DNA of 64,000 bases, taken from positions 62,001 to 126,000 of the forward strand of contig NZ_QRGP01000003.1 of NCBI RefSeq assembly GCF_003367235.1, in the 5' to 3' direction. This DNA comes from Sphingorhabdus pulchriflava. GTDB lineage: Bacteria > Pseudomonadota > Alphaproteobacteria > Sphingomonadales > Sphingomonadaceae. Numbering within the stretch: the first letter of the stretch is position 1; every line of letters starts with the position of its first letter. A program made the translations under genes and the position numbers. Below the pieces are notes generated by a model. It saw nothing but the letters and a program-made list of their open reading frames with translations, did no database searches and was not told the origin of the DNA. Positions 27,726 to 36,907 of this stretch are shown here, piece by piece.

Positions 27726-28136
27726 ATGGATCGGGCAATTGCCTCCGCCATGCAGCTTTGGCAGCGGTTCACGATAACCCGCTACCTCGTCGCCAGCATC
27801 ATCGCGCTTGCCTTTGACGTGGCGCTGTTTTCCAGCCTCGTCGCAGTAAAGGTCGATCCGACGCTGGCTTCGGCGGCTGGCTATTGTGCAGGTATCATTG
27901 TCCATTGGCTGGTCAGCGCCAATCTGGTCTTCACGGGCAAGACTCGGGAAGGCGCGGCGCTGCACATCCAGCGTGCATTGTTTGCCGGGTCTGCGCTCGC
28001 CGGACTGGGCATAACGGTGGCGACGGTGGAGCTGTTGGGCAGGGCGGGGGTGCATCCTATTCCATCGAAGGGTGCCGCCGTCGGGGTCAGTTTCTTCGCG
28101 GTCTATGCGTTGCGTAAATGGGGGGTTTTCCGGTGA
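27726..28136 (+). CDS. GtrA family membrane protein
   Basis: 136 residues with four predicted membrane segments (about 20-40, 45-65, 78-100, 110-130). The arrangement with RYLVASIIALAFDVALF and AGIIVHWLVSANLVF is that of GtrA proteins, proposed to move polyprenyl-phosphate-linked sugars across the inner membrane. It starts 5 bp after the flavoprotein gene, and its stop overlaps the GTG start of the sulfatase-like gene by 4 bp (GTGA). The transported lipid is inferred. Confidence 0.85.
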   Translation: MDRAIASAMQLWQRFTITRYLVASIIALAFDVALFSSLVAVKVDPTLASAAGYCAGIIVHWLVSANLVFTGKTREGAALHIQRALFAGSALAGLGITVATVELLGRAGVHPIPSKGAAVGVSFFAVYALRKWGVFR

Positions 28137-29509
28137 CAACTCTAACGGCACAGGCCTCTCGCCCTCCATTCTGGGGCGTTGATGAACAATTGAAACGCTT
28201 TGGCCATTGGTTGCTCATCTGGGTTGTGCTCGCCAATATCGGCTTTGCCATATTGTGGTTCTCGGGCGCGCCACCGCGTCACTTGGATATCGTCTATACC
28301 GGCCTTGTCGGTCTGGTGGTGATGCGCGCGTCTTTCTGGATACGTTATACGGCCTTTGTCGGCAGTCTGCTCTATTCGACGCTCAAATTTGTTGGCGGCT
28401 TGTTCAACCTCAACATTTCCTCGCTCCTCTATTCGCTGCAATTTTTTGCCGAAATCAAGCCTGCTAACTCTTATGATTATATCGGTGCTGCCGTCGCAAT
28501 TCTTGCAATCATGGCCATTGGTTGGCGGCTGCTAAAGCGTGATACGCATTTCTCGCGGCCATTGCTGATCGCTGGGGCGGGCGGACTTTTCTTCACGCTT
28601 GCTGCCGTCGACCTGTGGATGGGCCGGGACATGCGTGGCCATTATTTCCGGGCGGCACCGGCTGGCGCAACCTTTGACTCGGCCACCAACAGCAGCGGTT
28701 TTGTAACCCGTGCAGACGGTAAGCGGCACCTGATCCTGATAGTGGTCGAAGCTATGGGCCTGCCGCAGGGCAATGCCGAAATGTCGCGACTGATGTTCGC
28801 CCCGCTGTTGCAGGACAAAGCTGTGCGGGCAAAATTCGATTTCAGCCGGGGCTCATCGCCTTATTATAACAGCACCACCGCAGGCGAGATTCGCGAACTA
28901 TGCGGTCGCTGGGGCGACTATTATGACCTTGTTGACCGCAAGGATGATGCATGTATTCCGGCCAAGCTGGCTGCCAAGGGTTATGATACATTAGCAATGC
29001 ACAGTTTCACGCCGAATTTCTTTGCGCTTGAAAAATGGTATCCCAATGTCGGATTCCAACACCTGGCCTTCAAAAACGACATGGTTGCGGAGGGTTCTGA
29101 AAAATGCGGAGGTGTTTTCCCCGGCGCCTGCGACCGCGATATTCCGCGCCAGATTTCAGCGCGGTTGAAATCTGCAGATAAACCGACCTTCCTCTATTGG
29201 CTGACGCTCAATTCGCACCTGCCGGTACCCGCAGGGCTCAATCTGAATGTCGATAATTGCGAGCGGGTATCTCCGCTGCTGAAAAGCGAGTATCCGCAGA
29301 TTTGCAGGCAATTTGCGATCTATGATGATATTTTCGCAGCGCTTGCGAAAGAAATTGCGGCCTCTGATTTTCCCGAAGCCGACATATTGATCGTCGGCGA
29401 TCATATGCCGCCCTATTTCGACCGGCATCACCGGACCCAGTTTGATCCGGCGAAGGTGCCCTGGCTGTATTTGCGGCACAAGTCGGCAACACAGCCCCAG
29501 TCGAACTAA
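28133..29509 (+). CDS. Membrane sulfatase / phosphoethanolamine-transferase-like protein
   Basis: About 458 residues. Four to five transmembrane segments occupy the first 180 residues, followed by a periplasmic alkaline-phosphatase-fold domain with LIVVEAMG, a Ser-Thr-Thr nucleophile region YYNSTTAGEIREL (about residues 244-256), and metal-binding GDHMPPYFDRHH (about 420-431). This is the LTA-synthase/EptA/arylsulfatase-like layout. It starts at GTG overlapping the gtrA stop. It probably transfers a phospho-group (phosphoethanolamine or glycerol-phosphate) to a lipid or glycan; donor and acceptor are unknown. Confidence 0.8.
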   Translation: MTTLTAQASRPPFWGVDEQLKRFGHWLLIWVVLANIGFAILWFSGAPPRHLDIVYTGLVGLVVMRASFWIRYTAFVGSLLYSTLKFVGGLFNLNISSLLYSLQFFAEIKPANSYDYIGAAVAILAIMAIGWRLLKRDTHFSRPLLIAGAGGLFFTLAAVDLWMGRDMRGHYFRAAPAGATFDSATNSSGFVTRADGKRHLILIVVEAMGLPQGNAEMSRLMFAPLLQDKAVRAKFDFSRGSSPYYNSTTAGEIRELCGRWGDYYDLVDRKDDACIPAKLAAKGYDTLAMHSFTPNFFALEKWYPNVGFQHLAFKNDMVAEGSEKCGGVFPGACDRDIPRQISARLKSADKPTFLYWLTLNSHLPVPAGLNLNVDNCERVSPLLKSEYPQICRQFAIYDDIFAALAKEIAASDFPEADILIVGDHMPPYFDRHHRTQFDPAKVPWLYLRHKSATQPQSN

Positions 29510-29525
29510 TCGAGTGGATAGTTTG

Positions 29526-31295
29526 ATGCAGAACAGTGGCCGCGAAGCTCTGCCGAAACTGGCCCTGTTTATCTGGTTCGGGATTGCAGCGATTCTGACC
29601 TATTCGAGCTGGTCGGGCATCAGCACCCGTTCCGGATGGGATCCGGATGACCAGTTGCGGCTGGTGCAGTTGCGCGATTTTCTTGGCGGGCAAAGCTGGT
29701 TTGATACCACCCAGTACCGGCTTTATGCCCCTGAGGGCGGTCCGATGCACTGGTCACGGCTGATCGAAATTCCGCTTGCTCTGATAGTGATGTTGGCAAC
29801 ACCGCTTTTCGGTCCGGCTGTCGCTGAAATGATTGCGGGCACACTGATTCCGCTGCTTTGCTATGGTCTTGTTGCCTATATGCTCGGCCGTATCGCTTTG
29901 CGCCTCGGTGGGCCGTTGGCTGGCGCTGTGGCAGTCGTCATGACGATGGTCTCGCCTGCCATTTCGATGCAACTGCGACCGATGCGGATTGACCATCATG
30001 GATGGCAACTGGTCTGTGCGGCGCTGGCACTGTGGACGCTGTTCTGGCCTGCCGCACGCAAAGCAGGGATTTGCATGGGGTTCGCGCTGGCGGTCTGGCT
30101 GCACATCTCGCTTGAAGGGGCACCGGTGACGGCTGCCTTTTTCGGATTGCTAGGCTGGCGCTGGGCGATTTTCGGGGAAAGCGGAGCCCGGCTGGGCTAT
30201 ACGGTCGGAACATTCCTGATCGCGAGTTTCGTGCTGTTCTTCGGCACCCAATTGGGCGGGCTGTCGGCACACAATTATTGCGACACGATTTCGCCCGCGC
30301 ATGTCTTCGCGATTGTTGCCGCGGGCACGATCATTGTGCCTGCGAGTTTTGTATTGCCTTCGAATAAATGGCTGCGACTGGCCGCGCTGGGTGCTGCTGG
30401 CACTGCTGCACTTGCGATATTGCTGTGGCAGGCACCCATGTGCGCCAAGGGTGCATTTTCGACCATGGACCCCGTAGTGCGCGATTACTGGTATGTTCGC
30501 GTGAACGAAGGGATGCCAGTCTGGCATCAAAAGTGGACCATCGCCCTTTCGCTTTTGGGTGTACCGATAGCGGGTGCTGTAACCTTGTTGTTCCTTGGTC
30601 GTTCGGTAGAGGCAGACAAGAAGGCGGATTATGCCGGTCTTGCCGTGTTGCTGGTCTATGCAGCGCTGCTGGCATTGCTGGTGTTCCGGACTATTTCGGT
30701 CGCTACGTTGATCGCAGTGCCACTTTTGTCTGTCGGTATTGCCACATTGTTTGGCCGGTATCGCACTGAAGAAAAAGCTGTCCGCCGCGTTGTGCTAGTG
30801 GCGCTGATGATCCTGATGCTCATGCCGGGCGCTTTTATTTCGCAAGTGGCCTCGTTTTTTTCGCAGAAGGCCGCTGCCGAGGCATCAGCCGACCAACAGC
30901 CTGCTGCACTTGCCGCGAAACAATGTGAGTCGGTCGAATCGGTCTCAACTCTCGCTGGATTGAAAAAGGCGAATATCGTCGCCCCTTTCGACATTGGGCC
31001 GTTAATCCTGCTCACCACCCCACATAGCGTCATGGCGTCGAGCCACCACCGCAACGAAAAGGGGATGCGCGCACATATCGATATTTATCGGCTACCGCCC
31101 ACGCAGTCGCTTGTCATCGTTAAACGCCACAAGGTGACGCACATCGTCGGCTGCTTGGATGAAGCCGAAATGCAGGGCTATGCGAAGCGCAACCCCGACG
31201 GTCTCTGGGCGCAACTGGCCAAAAGCAACACGCCGGATTGGCTGGAAAAAATGCCGGATATGGGCGAGGGGCTGAAAGTATGGCGCGTGCGTTAA
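29526..31295 (+). CDS. GT-C-like polytopic membrane protein (glycosyltransferase candidate)
   Basis: About 589 residues with numerous membrane segments. Residues about 30-50 contain SGWDPDDQLRLVQLRDF, followed by a loop with PEGGPMHWSRL. An acidic first periplasmic loop of this kind is found in oligosaccharyltransferase- and ArnT-like GT-C enzymes. A soluble tail of about 130 residues follows the last membrane segment. It starts 16 bp after the sulfatase-like gene and ends overlapping the convergent SDR gene by 4 bp. No precise family was recognised; transfer of a lipid-linked sugar in the periplasm is inference. Confidence 0.65.
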   Translation: MQNSGREALPKLALFIWFGIAAILTYSSWSGISTRSGWDPDDQLRLVQLRDFLGGQSWFDTTQYRLYAPEGGPMHWSRLIEIPLALIVMLATPLFGPAVAEMIAGTLIPLLCYGLVAYMLGRIALRLGGPLAGAVAVVMTMVSPAISMQLRPMRIDHHGWQLVCAALALWTLFWPAARKAGICMGFALAVWLHISLEGAPVTAAFFGLLGWRWAIFGESGARLGYTVGTFLIASFVLFFGTQLGGLSAHNYCDTISPAHVFAIVAAGTIIVPASFVLPSNKWLRLAALGAAGTAALAILLWQAPMCAKGAFSTMDPVVRDYWYVRVNEGMPVWHQKWTIALSLLGVPIAGAVTLLFLGRSVEADKKADYAGLAVLLVYAALLALLVFRTISVATLIAVPLLSVGIATLFGRYRTEEKAVRRVVLVALMILMLMPGAFISQVASFFSQKAAAEASADQQPAALAAKQCESVESVSTLAGLKKANIVAPFDIGPLILLTTPHSVMASSHHRNEKGMRAHIDIYRLPPTQSLVIVKRHKVTHIVGCLDEAEMQGYAKRNPDGLWAQLAKSNTPDWLEKMPDMGEGLKVWRVR

Positions 31296-32047
31296 AGGTG
31301 CATGAAGTCGCGCGGGTAGCTCCTTAGATGTGCGCCACCATCGACGAATACCATCTGACCCGTCACATGGCGGGCCTTGGCCAGATAGAGTATGGCTTCC
31401 GCGATTGCCTGCGCATCAGGTAGCTGACCCAGCGGCATGTCATCGTTGAGCCGCTGCATCTGTACATCGTCATAGTCGTCGGTCGGGATCACAAGGCCGG
31501 GCGCGACACCGTTGACTCGTGCGCGTTTGCCGAGCGCCGCCGCGAGCGAGCGAACCGAGCCGGCCAGCGCTTGCTTCGACAGCGTGTAGCTCAATTGGTC
31601 ACCATTGGGGTTTGTGATGCGTTGGTCAACGATGTGGACGATGGCGGGCTGGGCCGTTTCACCTGATGCCTGCACCAGCGCACGGCTCAACAATAGAGGT
31701 GCGAAAAGATTGAGCCCAAAGTGGGTGCTCAGAGTGGTGGCAGACATTTCCTCCCACCCATCCTGCCCGAACATCGCGGCATTGTTGACCAGCAGATCGG
31801 GTGCGCGGTCGAAATGGGCCAGCACTTCAGACATCAATTTTGCCGCCGCACCTTCTTTCGAAAGATCGGCGGGAAAATGTTTCCAGTTGGAGGCGTTACG
31901 TTCCAATGCCGCTGCTAGATCTGCATCTGGTGTCCCATCGCCGTGGCTGGTCAGCGCGAGATCATATCCTGCATCGGCAAGCTGCGCTGCAATCACCGCG
32001 CCCAGCCGCCGCATACCTCCGGTGACCAGCGCAAGCGGGCGTGTCAC
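31292..32047 (-). CDS. SDR oxidoreductase, pteridine-reductase/FolM-like
   Basis: 251 residues. The cofactor loop is TGGMRRLG (residues 9-16); an Arg in the loop is typical of pteridine-reductase-type SDRs, which bind NADPH. NNAAMFG, the DQR segment and the catalytic YTLSK follow. It overlaps the stop of folB by 4 bp (ATGA), so it belongs to the folate operon, which fits dihydromonapterin or dihydrofolate reduction by a FolM-like enzyme. General SDR activity on another substrate is not excluded. Confidence 0.75.
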   Translation of the reverse strand: MTRPLALVTGGMRRLGAVIAAQLADAGYDLALTSHGDGTPDADLAAALERNASNWKHFPADLSKEGAAAKLMSEVLAHFDRAPDLLVNNAAMFGQDGWEEMSATTLSTHFGLNLFAPLLLSRALVQASGETAQPAIVHIVDQRITNPNGDQLSYTLSKQALAGSVRSLAAALGKRARVNGVAPGLVIPTDDYDDVQMQRLNDDMPLGQLPDAQAIAEAILYLAKARHVTGQMVFVDGGAHLRSYPRDFMHL

Positions 32048-32412
32048 TTACGATGCCTTGTCAGCGTGATGCCGATCGATTCGCCATCTTCCGATATCGC
32101 CAGCTTGATGATCTTGACGCTGACATTCTGGACGCGCGGGTCGGCGGCGAACAGCCTGTCTATGATATGGTCGGCCACCGCCTCGATCAGCGTGAAGTGC
32201 ACGCCTTCGGGAAAGACCGTCGCGGCTTCCTTGATCGCCATATAGTTTTTCGATGCCGACAGCGGGGTATCGGGCGCATAATGGGGGGCGACCTCAAGAT
32301 CAGCGCTGACCGATATGTGCAGCGGTTGGGGAAGGTGCGTCTCCTGGCTGTAAATGCCGGTGAGCACATTGACGTGCAGGTCGTGCACTTCGAGGGTGAG
32401 TAAGTCTGTCAT
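32044..32412 (-). CDS. folB: Dihydroneopterin aldolase family protein
   Basis: 122 residues, the usual size. LTLEVHDLHVNVLTGIY at the N-terminus, SASKNYMAIKEAATVF, HFTLIEAVADHIIDRLF and VSVKIIKL match FolB/FolX dihydroneopterin aldolase/epimerase. It makes 6-hydroxymethyl-dihydropterin in folate biosynthesis. ATG 32412 is preceded by AGGA; the frame extends to 32523 but inside the preceding methyltransferase gene. It is flanked by a methyltransferase gene (1 bp upstream) and an SDR (4-bp overlap). Confidence 0.85.
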   Translation of the reverse strand: MTDLLTLEVHDLHVNVLTGIYSQETHLPQPLHISVSADLEVAPHYAPDTPLSASKNYMAIKEAATVFPEGVHFTLIEAVADHIIDRLFAADPRVQNVSVKIIKLAISEDGESIGITLTRHRK

Positions 32413-32413
32413 C

Positions 32414-33304
32414 TTAATCCTGTTGTGACCATCTAGCGAAGATGGCGGTAGGTAATAATAGCCCACGCGCTTGCTCGCGAACAGCCAGTTCGCCAAATTC
32501 GACCTTGCCGGGCAGGTCGGCAAAATGCGCCTGCAGCAGGTTGCCGAGCGCGATCGCCGACATGCGGACGGCGTATACGGTGAGGAAGAGGAAACGTGAA
32601 TTGGCGTCGAGCAGTTCGCGGCAATTGGCGATCAGGCCGGGTAGGTCTTCCTCCAGCCGCCATACCTCGCCATCGGGCCCACGGCCATATTTGGGCGGGT
32701 CGAGCAGGATTCCATCATAGCGCCGCTCGCGTCGCACTTCGCGCGCGACAAATTTGGCGGCGTCGTCGACGATCCAGCGTATTGGTCGTTCCGACATGCC
32801 CGAAAGCGCGGCATTTTCGCGTGCTTGTGCGACGGACTTTTTCGACGCATCGACGTGCACCATTTGCGCGCCTGCCGAAGATAAGGCGAGCGTACCAACG
32901 CCGGTATAGCCGAACAGGTTCATGCAATGGGGCTCGGAAATACCGTCAATTTCTCCGCGCATCCAGCGCCAGACGGGGTCCATGTCGGGGAAGAAGCCGA
33001 GATGGCGAAAGGGGGTGCAGCTCGCCGTGAAGCTGACTTCGTCATTCCATGTGAGCGGCCAGCCATCTTGCGGCACCGGTTTTTCATAGTACCAGCGGCC
33101 GCCGCCATCCTCGTCCGATCCGGGGACGAATTCGCCGTCGGCCTGCCAGTCGGCAGTGGCCGGATCCCACATCGCCTGCGGCTCGGGGCGGATGAAGCGG
33201 CGGTTGCCATAGGATTCGAGTTTGCGGCCATTGCCGCTGTCGATCAGCGTGTAATCAGGCCTCGGCTCGCTGACGAGGGTGACGAAATCAGGCGCGAGCG
33301 GCAT
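32414..33304 (-). CDS. Class I SAM-dependent methyltransferase, RlmI/RlmK-like
   Basis: 296 residues. The SAM-binding sequence LFGYTGVGTLALSSAGAQMVHVDASKKSV is followed by ILLDPPKYGRGPDGEVW, a D-P-P-K motif characteristic of the COG1092/RlmI-like 23S rRNA methyltransferase group. No N-terminal PUA domain is present, so it is a short form. ATG 33304 overlaps the end of thrC by 17 bp on the same strand, so coupling is likely. The RNA target is not known; a small-molecule role is possible. Confidence 0.72.
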   Translation of the reverse strand: MPLAPDFVTLVSEPRPDYTLIDSGNGRKLESYGNRRFIRPEPQAMWDPATADWQADGEFVPGSDEDGGGRWYYEKPVPQDGWPLTWNDEVSFTASCTPFRHLGFFPDMDPVWRWMRGEIDGISEPHCMNLFGYTGVGTLALSSAGAQMVHVDASKKSVAQARENAALSGMSERPIRWIVDDAAKFVAREVRRERRYDGILLDPPKYGRGPDGEVWRLEEDLPGLIANCRELLDANSRFLFLTVYAVRMSAIALGNLLQAHFADLPGKVEFGELAVREQARGLLLPTAIFARWSQQD

Positions 33305-34682
33305 GGCCCAGCACATGGTCGCGCACCGCGACATAATCCGAAGGCAGCACGATGAAGCGCTCCTCGCGGTCAAACAGATTGCCGACCCGGGCCGGTAGCG
33401 AGGGGCGCACACCGGTTGCCCTCTCGACCGCATCGGGGAATTTGGCTGGATGCGCGGTTGCCAGCGTCACCACTGGAATATCCGCAGCAATGCCCGAATT
33501 GCGCGCAGCGTGGAGCGCAATCGCGGTGTGCGGATCGATAATCTCGGCGCATTTCTCATAGGCCCAGCGCATCGCGCCCGACATTTCATCGGCATCAGCG
33601 CGCATGCTTTTGAACAGACTGGCACGTCCGCGCATATCAGCGGACAGCGCAGTTTTGCCCATCTGCTCGAACACTTTCATCCGCGATGCGGTGGTCGTCC
33701 CGTCGCGGCCTTCTAGGTCGAACAGCAAGCGTTCGAAATTGCTCGATATCTGAATGTCCATCGAAGGTGCTGCAGTCGGCGTGACGGTACCGACCGAATA
33801 GTCACCCTTGGCGAGCGCGCGATGGAGGATGTCGTTCACGTTGGTTGCAACGATCAATCGCTCGACTGGCAGACCCATTTGCGCCGCGACATAGCCGGCA
33901 AAAACATCGCCGAAATTACCGGTGGGCACCGAAAAGGCAATTTTGCGTTCGGGCGCACCCAGTTGCAGCGCGGCCCAGAAATAATAGACCACCTGCGCCA
34001 TCAACCGTGCCCAGTTGATCGAATTGACCGCCGACAAAGTGATCGCACTGGTGACTTCGCTGTCACCAAACATCCGCTTCACCATCGCCTGCGCATCGTC
34101 GAAGCTGCCTTCGATGGCGATATTGTGGACATTGGGGGCAAGCACCGTCGTCATCTGCCGCCGCTGCACGTCCGACACGCGGCCATGCGGGTGGAGCATG
34201 AATATCTCGATATTCTCGCGACCAGCCACCGCGTGGATAGCAGCCGAGCCGGTATCGCCCGAGGTGGCCCCGACAATGGTCAGCGCTTTGTCACCGCCGC
34301 TCAAAAAGCGTTCGAACAGATGGCCGAGCAGCTGCAGCGCAACATCCTTGAACGCCAGCGTCGGGCCGTGAAATAATTCGAGCAGCCACTGCTGGTTGTC
34401 TAGCTGAGTCAGCGGGGTGACCGCAGCGTGCGAGAAACTGCCATAGGCTGCGGCACACAGTTCACGAAGTTCGTCCTCGGTCAGACTTCCCGCAGTAAAG
34501 GGCGCCATCACCTTGGCGGCCAGATCGACATAGGGAAGGCCACGCATCGCGGCGACTTCGGCCTGCGTGAAAGTGGGCCATGCACCGGGGACATAGAGCC
34601 CGCCGTCGCTTGCGAGCCCCGCCAGCGTTACCCCCGCAAAATCGAGGTTCGACGCATTTCCCCTGGTGCTGATATACTGCAT
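33288..34682 (-). CDS. thrC: Threonine synthase
   Basis: 464 residues. MQYISTRGNASNLDFAGV is the threonine-synthase start, followed by PLP-lysine TLAFKDVALQLL, GATSGDTGSAA, SINWARLMAQVVYYF and the C-terminal HPAKF. These are the conserved motifs of the longer (type II) threonine synthases that convert O-phosphohomoserine to threonine. The start at 34682 was chosen because the extension to 34778 is not conserved sequence. It heads an operon with the methyltransferase, folB and SDR, and is divergent from the S9 peptidase with an 87-bp spacer. Confidence 0.93.
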   Translation of the reverse strand: MQYISTRGNASNLDFAGVTLAGLASDGGLYVPGAWPTFTQAEVAAMRGLPYVDLAAKVMAPFTAGSLTEDELRELCAAAYGSFSHAAVTPLTQLDNQQWLLELFHGPTLAFKDVALQLLGHLFERFLSGGDKALTIVGATSGDTGSAAIHAVAGRENIEIFMLHPHGRVSDVQRRQMTTVLAPNVHNIAIEGSFDDAQAMVKRMFGDSEVTSAITLSAVNSINWARLMAQVVYYFWAALQLGAPERKIAFSVPTGNFGDVFAGYVAAQMGLPVERLIVATNVNDILHRALAKGDYSVGTVTPTAAPSMDIQISSNFERLLFDLEGRDGTTTASRMKVFEQMGKTALSADMRGRASLFKSMRADADEMSGAMRWAYEKCAEIIDPHTAIALHAARNSGIAADIPVVTLATAHPAKFPDAVERATGVRPSLPARVGNLFDREERFIVLPSDYVAVRDHVLGHAARA

Positions 34683-34769
34683 GACGCGCGCGGCGTTAGC
34701 GGGTGCAGCAATATGGCGCAAGTGTGCACGCAGCTTGCGTCGCGCCAATTCGCCCGATAATCCGCCGCC

Positions 34770-36836
34770 ATGAAACATTATTTCACTGCTTCGTTACTTG
34801 CTTTGGCCATAGCCGGTGGCACTATCGTGCCCGCTTCCGCGCGTCCCATGACCGAGACTGATCTTGCCACGATGAAACGGCTGGCTTCGCCGACCGCTTC
34901 GCCCGACGGAAAACTGGTCGCCTATCAGCTTCAGGAAACCGATCTGGCTGCGAACAAACGGCGCAGCGACCTTTGGCTGTACCGTGTCGATGGCAAGGAA
35001 GGAGGGCCGTGGAAAATTGCATCCAAGCCTGACTTCAATGAACATAGTCCGGCCTTCGCACTCGATGGCAAGTCAATCTATTATCTCAGTGATGTGAGCG
35101 GATCGGACCAGCTTTGGCGCTATGATCTTGGTGACCAGACCAGCACGCAGGTGAGCGATTTCAAAGCCGAAATCGCCGGATTCAAATTGTCGCCCGATAG
35201 CAAAAGGGTTGCTGTTTGGGGGGATATTGCCCGCGATTGCGAAGATTTCGGCTGTGACAGCGATGGCGACGGCTCAAAGCCGGGACCGGGCACAGGTCGC
35301 GCATATGATCAGCTCTTCGTCCGCCATTGGGACTCATGGGAAACGCCGGGCAATTACAGCCGCCTGTTCAGCTTTGAAATCGGGGCCGATGGCAAATTGG
35401 CGGGTGGCCTCAACATGGACGGCGATGGCGCTGAAACCCTTATCGGCGATACGCCTTCAAAGCCCAGCGGTGGCGGAGAGGAAATCGCGTGGAGCGCGGA
35501 CAGCCAGAAGCTGTACTTTGCCCTGCGTAAGGCGGATGCGGAGGAACCACGCTCCACCAATCTCGATATTTATGCGTCCGAACATGGGCTGGGCGATCCC
35601 AAAAATTTGACGCCAGACAATCAGGCGACCGACACGCTGCCCGCCGCCTCACCCGACGGAAAATGGATGGCATGGGCGGCAATGGCGCGTCCGGGTTATG
35701 AGGCCGACAAGCAGACACTGATGCTGATGGACAAGGCCAGCGGTCGCGTAACGGCGCTGACCGATCAGTGGGACCGCTCGGTCGAATCGATTGCCTGGGC
35801 AGCGGACAGCAAAAGCTTGCTCGTCACCGCGCAGGATACGCTCGAACGCCCGCTGTTCCGGGTTGACCTGAAAGGCAAGGTCACGCGCTTGACTGATCGC
35901 GGCGCTATTTCGGAGGTGGTTCCGCTGTCCAATGGCGGGATAATTTATGCGATAAACAGCATCGCGGCACCGGCGGATCTGGTGTGGATAGATGCCAAGG
36001 GCAAGACCACACGCCTCACCAATGTGAATGCCGATCTCTACAAGGAACTTGATCCCGTAAGCTATGAGAAGTTCAGCTTTGCAGGTGCAAATGGCGGCCG
36101 GGTGCATGGCCAGATCGTCAAGCCGCAAGGCGCGTCGGGCAAGTTGCCGGTGCTGTTGCTGGTGCATGGCGGCCCACAAAGCTCGTTCGGCAACAGCTGG
36201 TCGTTCCGCTGGAACCCGGCGGTGATGGCATCGCAGGGCTATGCCGTGGTGACGATCGATTTCCATGGCTCGTCTGGCTATGGACAGGCCTTTACCGACA
36301 GCATCAATCAGGATTGGGGTGGAAAGCCTTTAGCCGACCTGAAGCTTGGCATGGCCGAACTGGGCAAGATCGATCCACAGCTCGATACCGCCAACGCCTG
36401 CGCGTTGGGCGGCAGCTATGGCGGCTATATGATGAACTGGATCGCGGGCAATTGGCCCGAAGGGTTCAAATGTCTTGTCAACCATGCGGGTATTTTCGAT
36501 CTGCGGGCAATGGCATTTGAAACCGAGGAATTGTGGTTCGACGAATGGGATCATGGCGGCCCATGGTGGAGCCGCAAGGATGCCGAGAAATGGAACCCGG
36601 TAAACCATGTCACCAAATGGAAAACACCGATGCTGGTCATCCATGGCGAGAAGGACTTCCGTATTCCCTATTCGCAAGGGTTGGCGACCTTCACAGCGCT
36701 GCAACGGCAGGGGATCGAATCCAAGCTGCTCGTTTTCCCCGATGAGAATCACTGGATATTGAAGGCCAAAAATTCGATCCAGTGGCACCGCACGGTTTTC
36801 GATTGGGTGGCGAAGCATCTGAAAGGTGGCAAATAG
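34770..36836 (+). CDS. S9 family peptidase (prolyl oligopeptidase/DPP-like), secreted
   Basis: 688 residues. A signal peptide (about 1-24, [16 protein letters not shown]) suggests periplasmic location. An N-terminal beta-propeller with several SPDGK/SPDSK blades precedes the alpha/beta-hydrolase domain. Catalytic Ser549 lies in GGSYGGYMM, Asp629 in HGEKDFRIP and His661 in DENHWILK, the S9C/S9B layout. It probably releases dipeptides or acylated amino acids from peptides. It is divergent from thrC and followed by a strong terminator hairpin before valS. Confidence 0.9.
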   Translation: MKHYFTASLLALAIAGGTIVPASARPMTETDLATMKRLASPTASPDGKLVAYQLQETDLAANKRRSDLWLYRVDGKEGGPWKIASKPDFNEHSPAFALDGKSIYYLSDVSGSDQLWRYDLGDQTSTQVSDFKAEIAGFKLSPDSKRVAVWGDIARDCEDFGCDSDGDGSKPGPGTGRAYDQLFVRHWDSWETPGNYSRLFSFEIGADGKLAGGLNMDGDGAETLIGDTPSKPSGGGEEIAWSADSQKLYFALRKADAEEPRSTNLDIYASEHGLGDPKNLTPDNQATDTLPAASPDGKWMAWAAMARPGYEADKQTLMLMDKASGRVTALTDQWDRSVESIAWAADSKSLLVTAQDTLERPLFRVDLKGKVTRLTDRGAISEVVPLSNGGIIYAINSIAAPADLVWIDAKGKTTRLTNVNADLYKELDPVSYEKFSFAGANGGRVHGQIVKPQGASGKLPVLLLVHGGPQSSFGNSWSFRWNPAVMASQGYAVVTIDFHGSSGYGQAFTDSINQDWGGKPLADLKLGMAELGKIDPQLDTANACALGGSYGGYMMNWIAGNWPEGFKCLVNHAGIFDLRAMAFETEELWFDEWDHGGPWWSRKDAEKWNPVNHVTKWKTPMLVIHGEKDFRIPYSQGLATFTALQRQGIESKLLVFPDENHWILKAKNSIQWHRTVFDWVAKHLKGGK

Positions 36837-36843
36837 GGCCAAA

Positions 36844-36876
36844 GCCCTCGCCTCAGGCAAAGGCGAGGGGTTTTCC
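36844..36876 (+). terminator. Rho-independent terminator after the S9 peptidase gene
   Basis: An 8-bp perfect stem (CCCTCGCC 36845-36852 with GGCGAGGG 36862-36869), a 9-nt loop and a GTTTTCC tract. It separates the peptidase gene from valS. Confidence 0.75.
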
Positions 36877-36907
36877 TTTGGCCAAAGCGCGGGTAAGGCG
36901 CGGGCCC

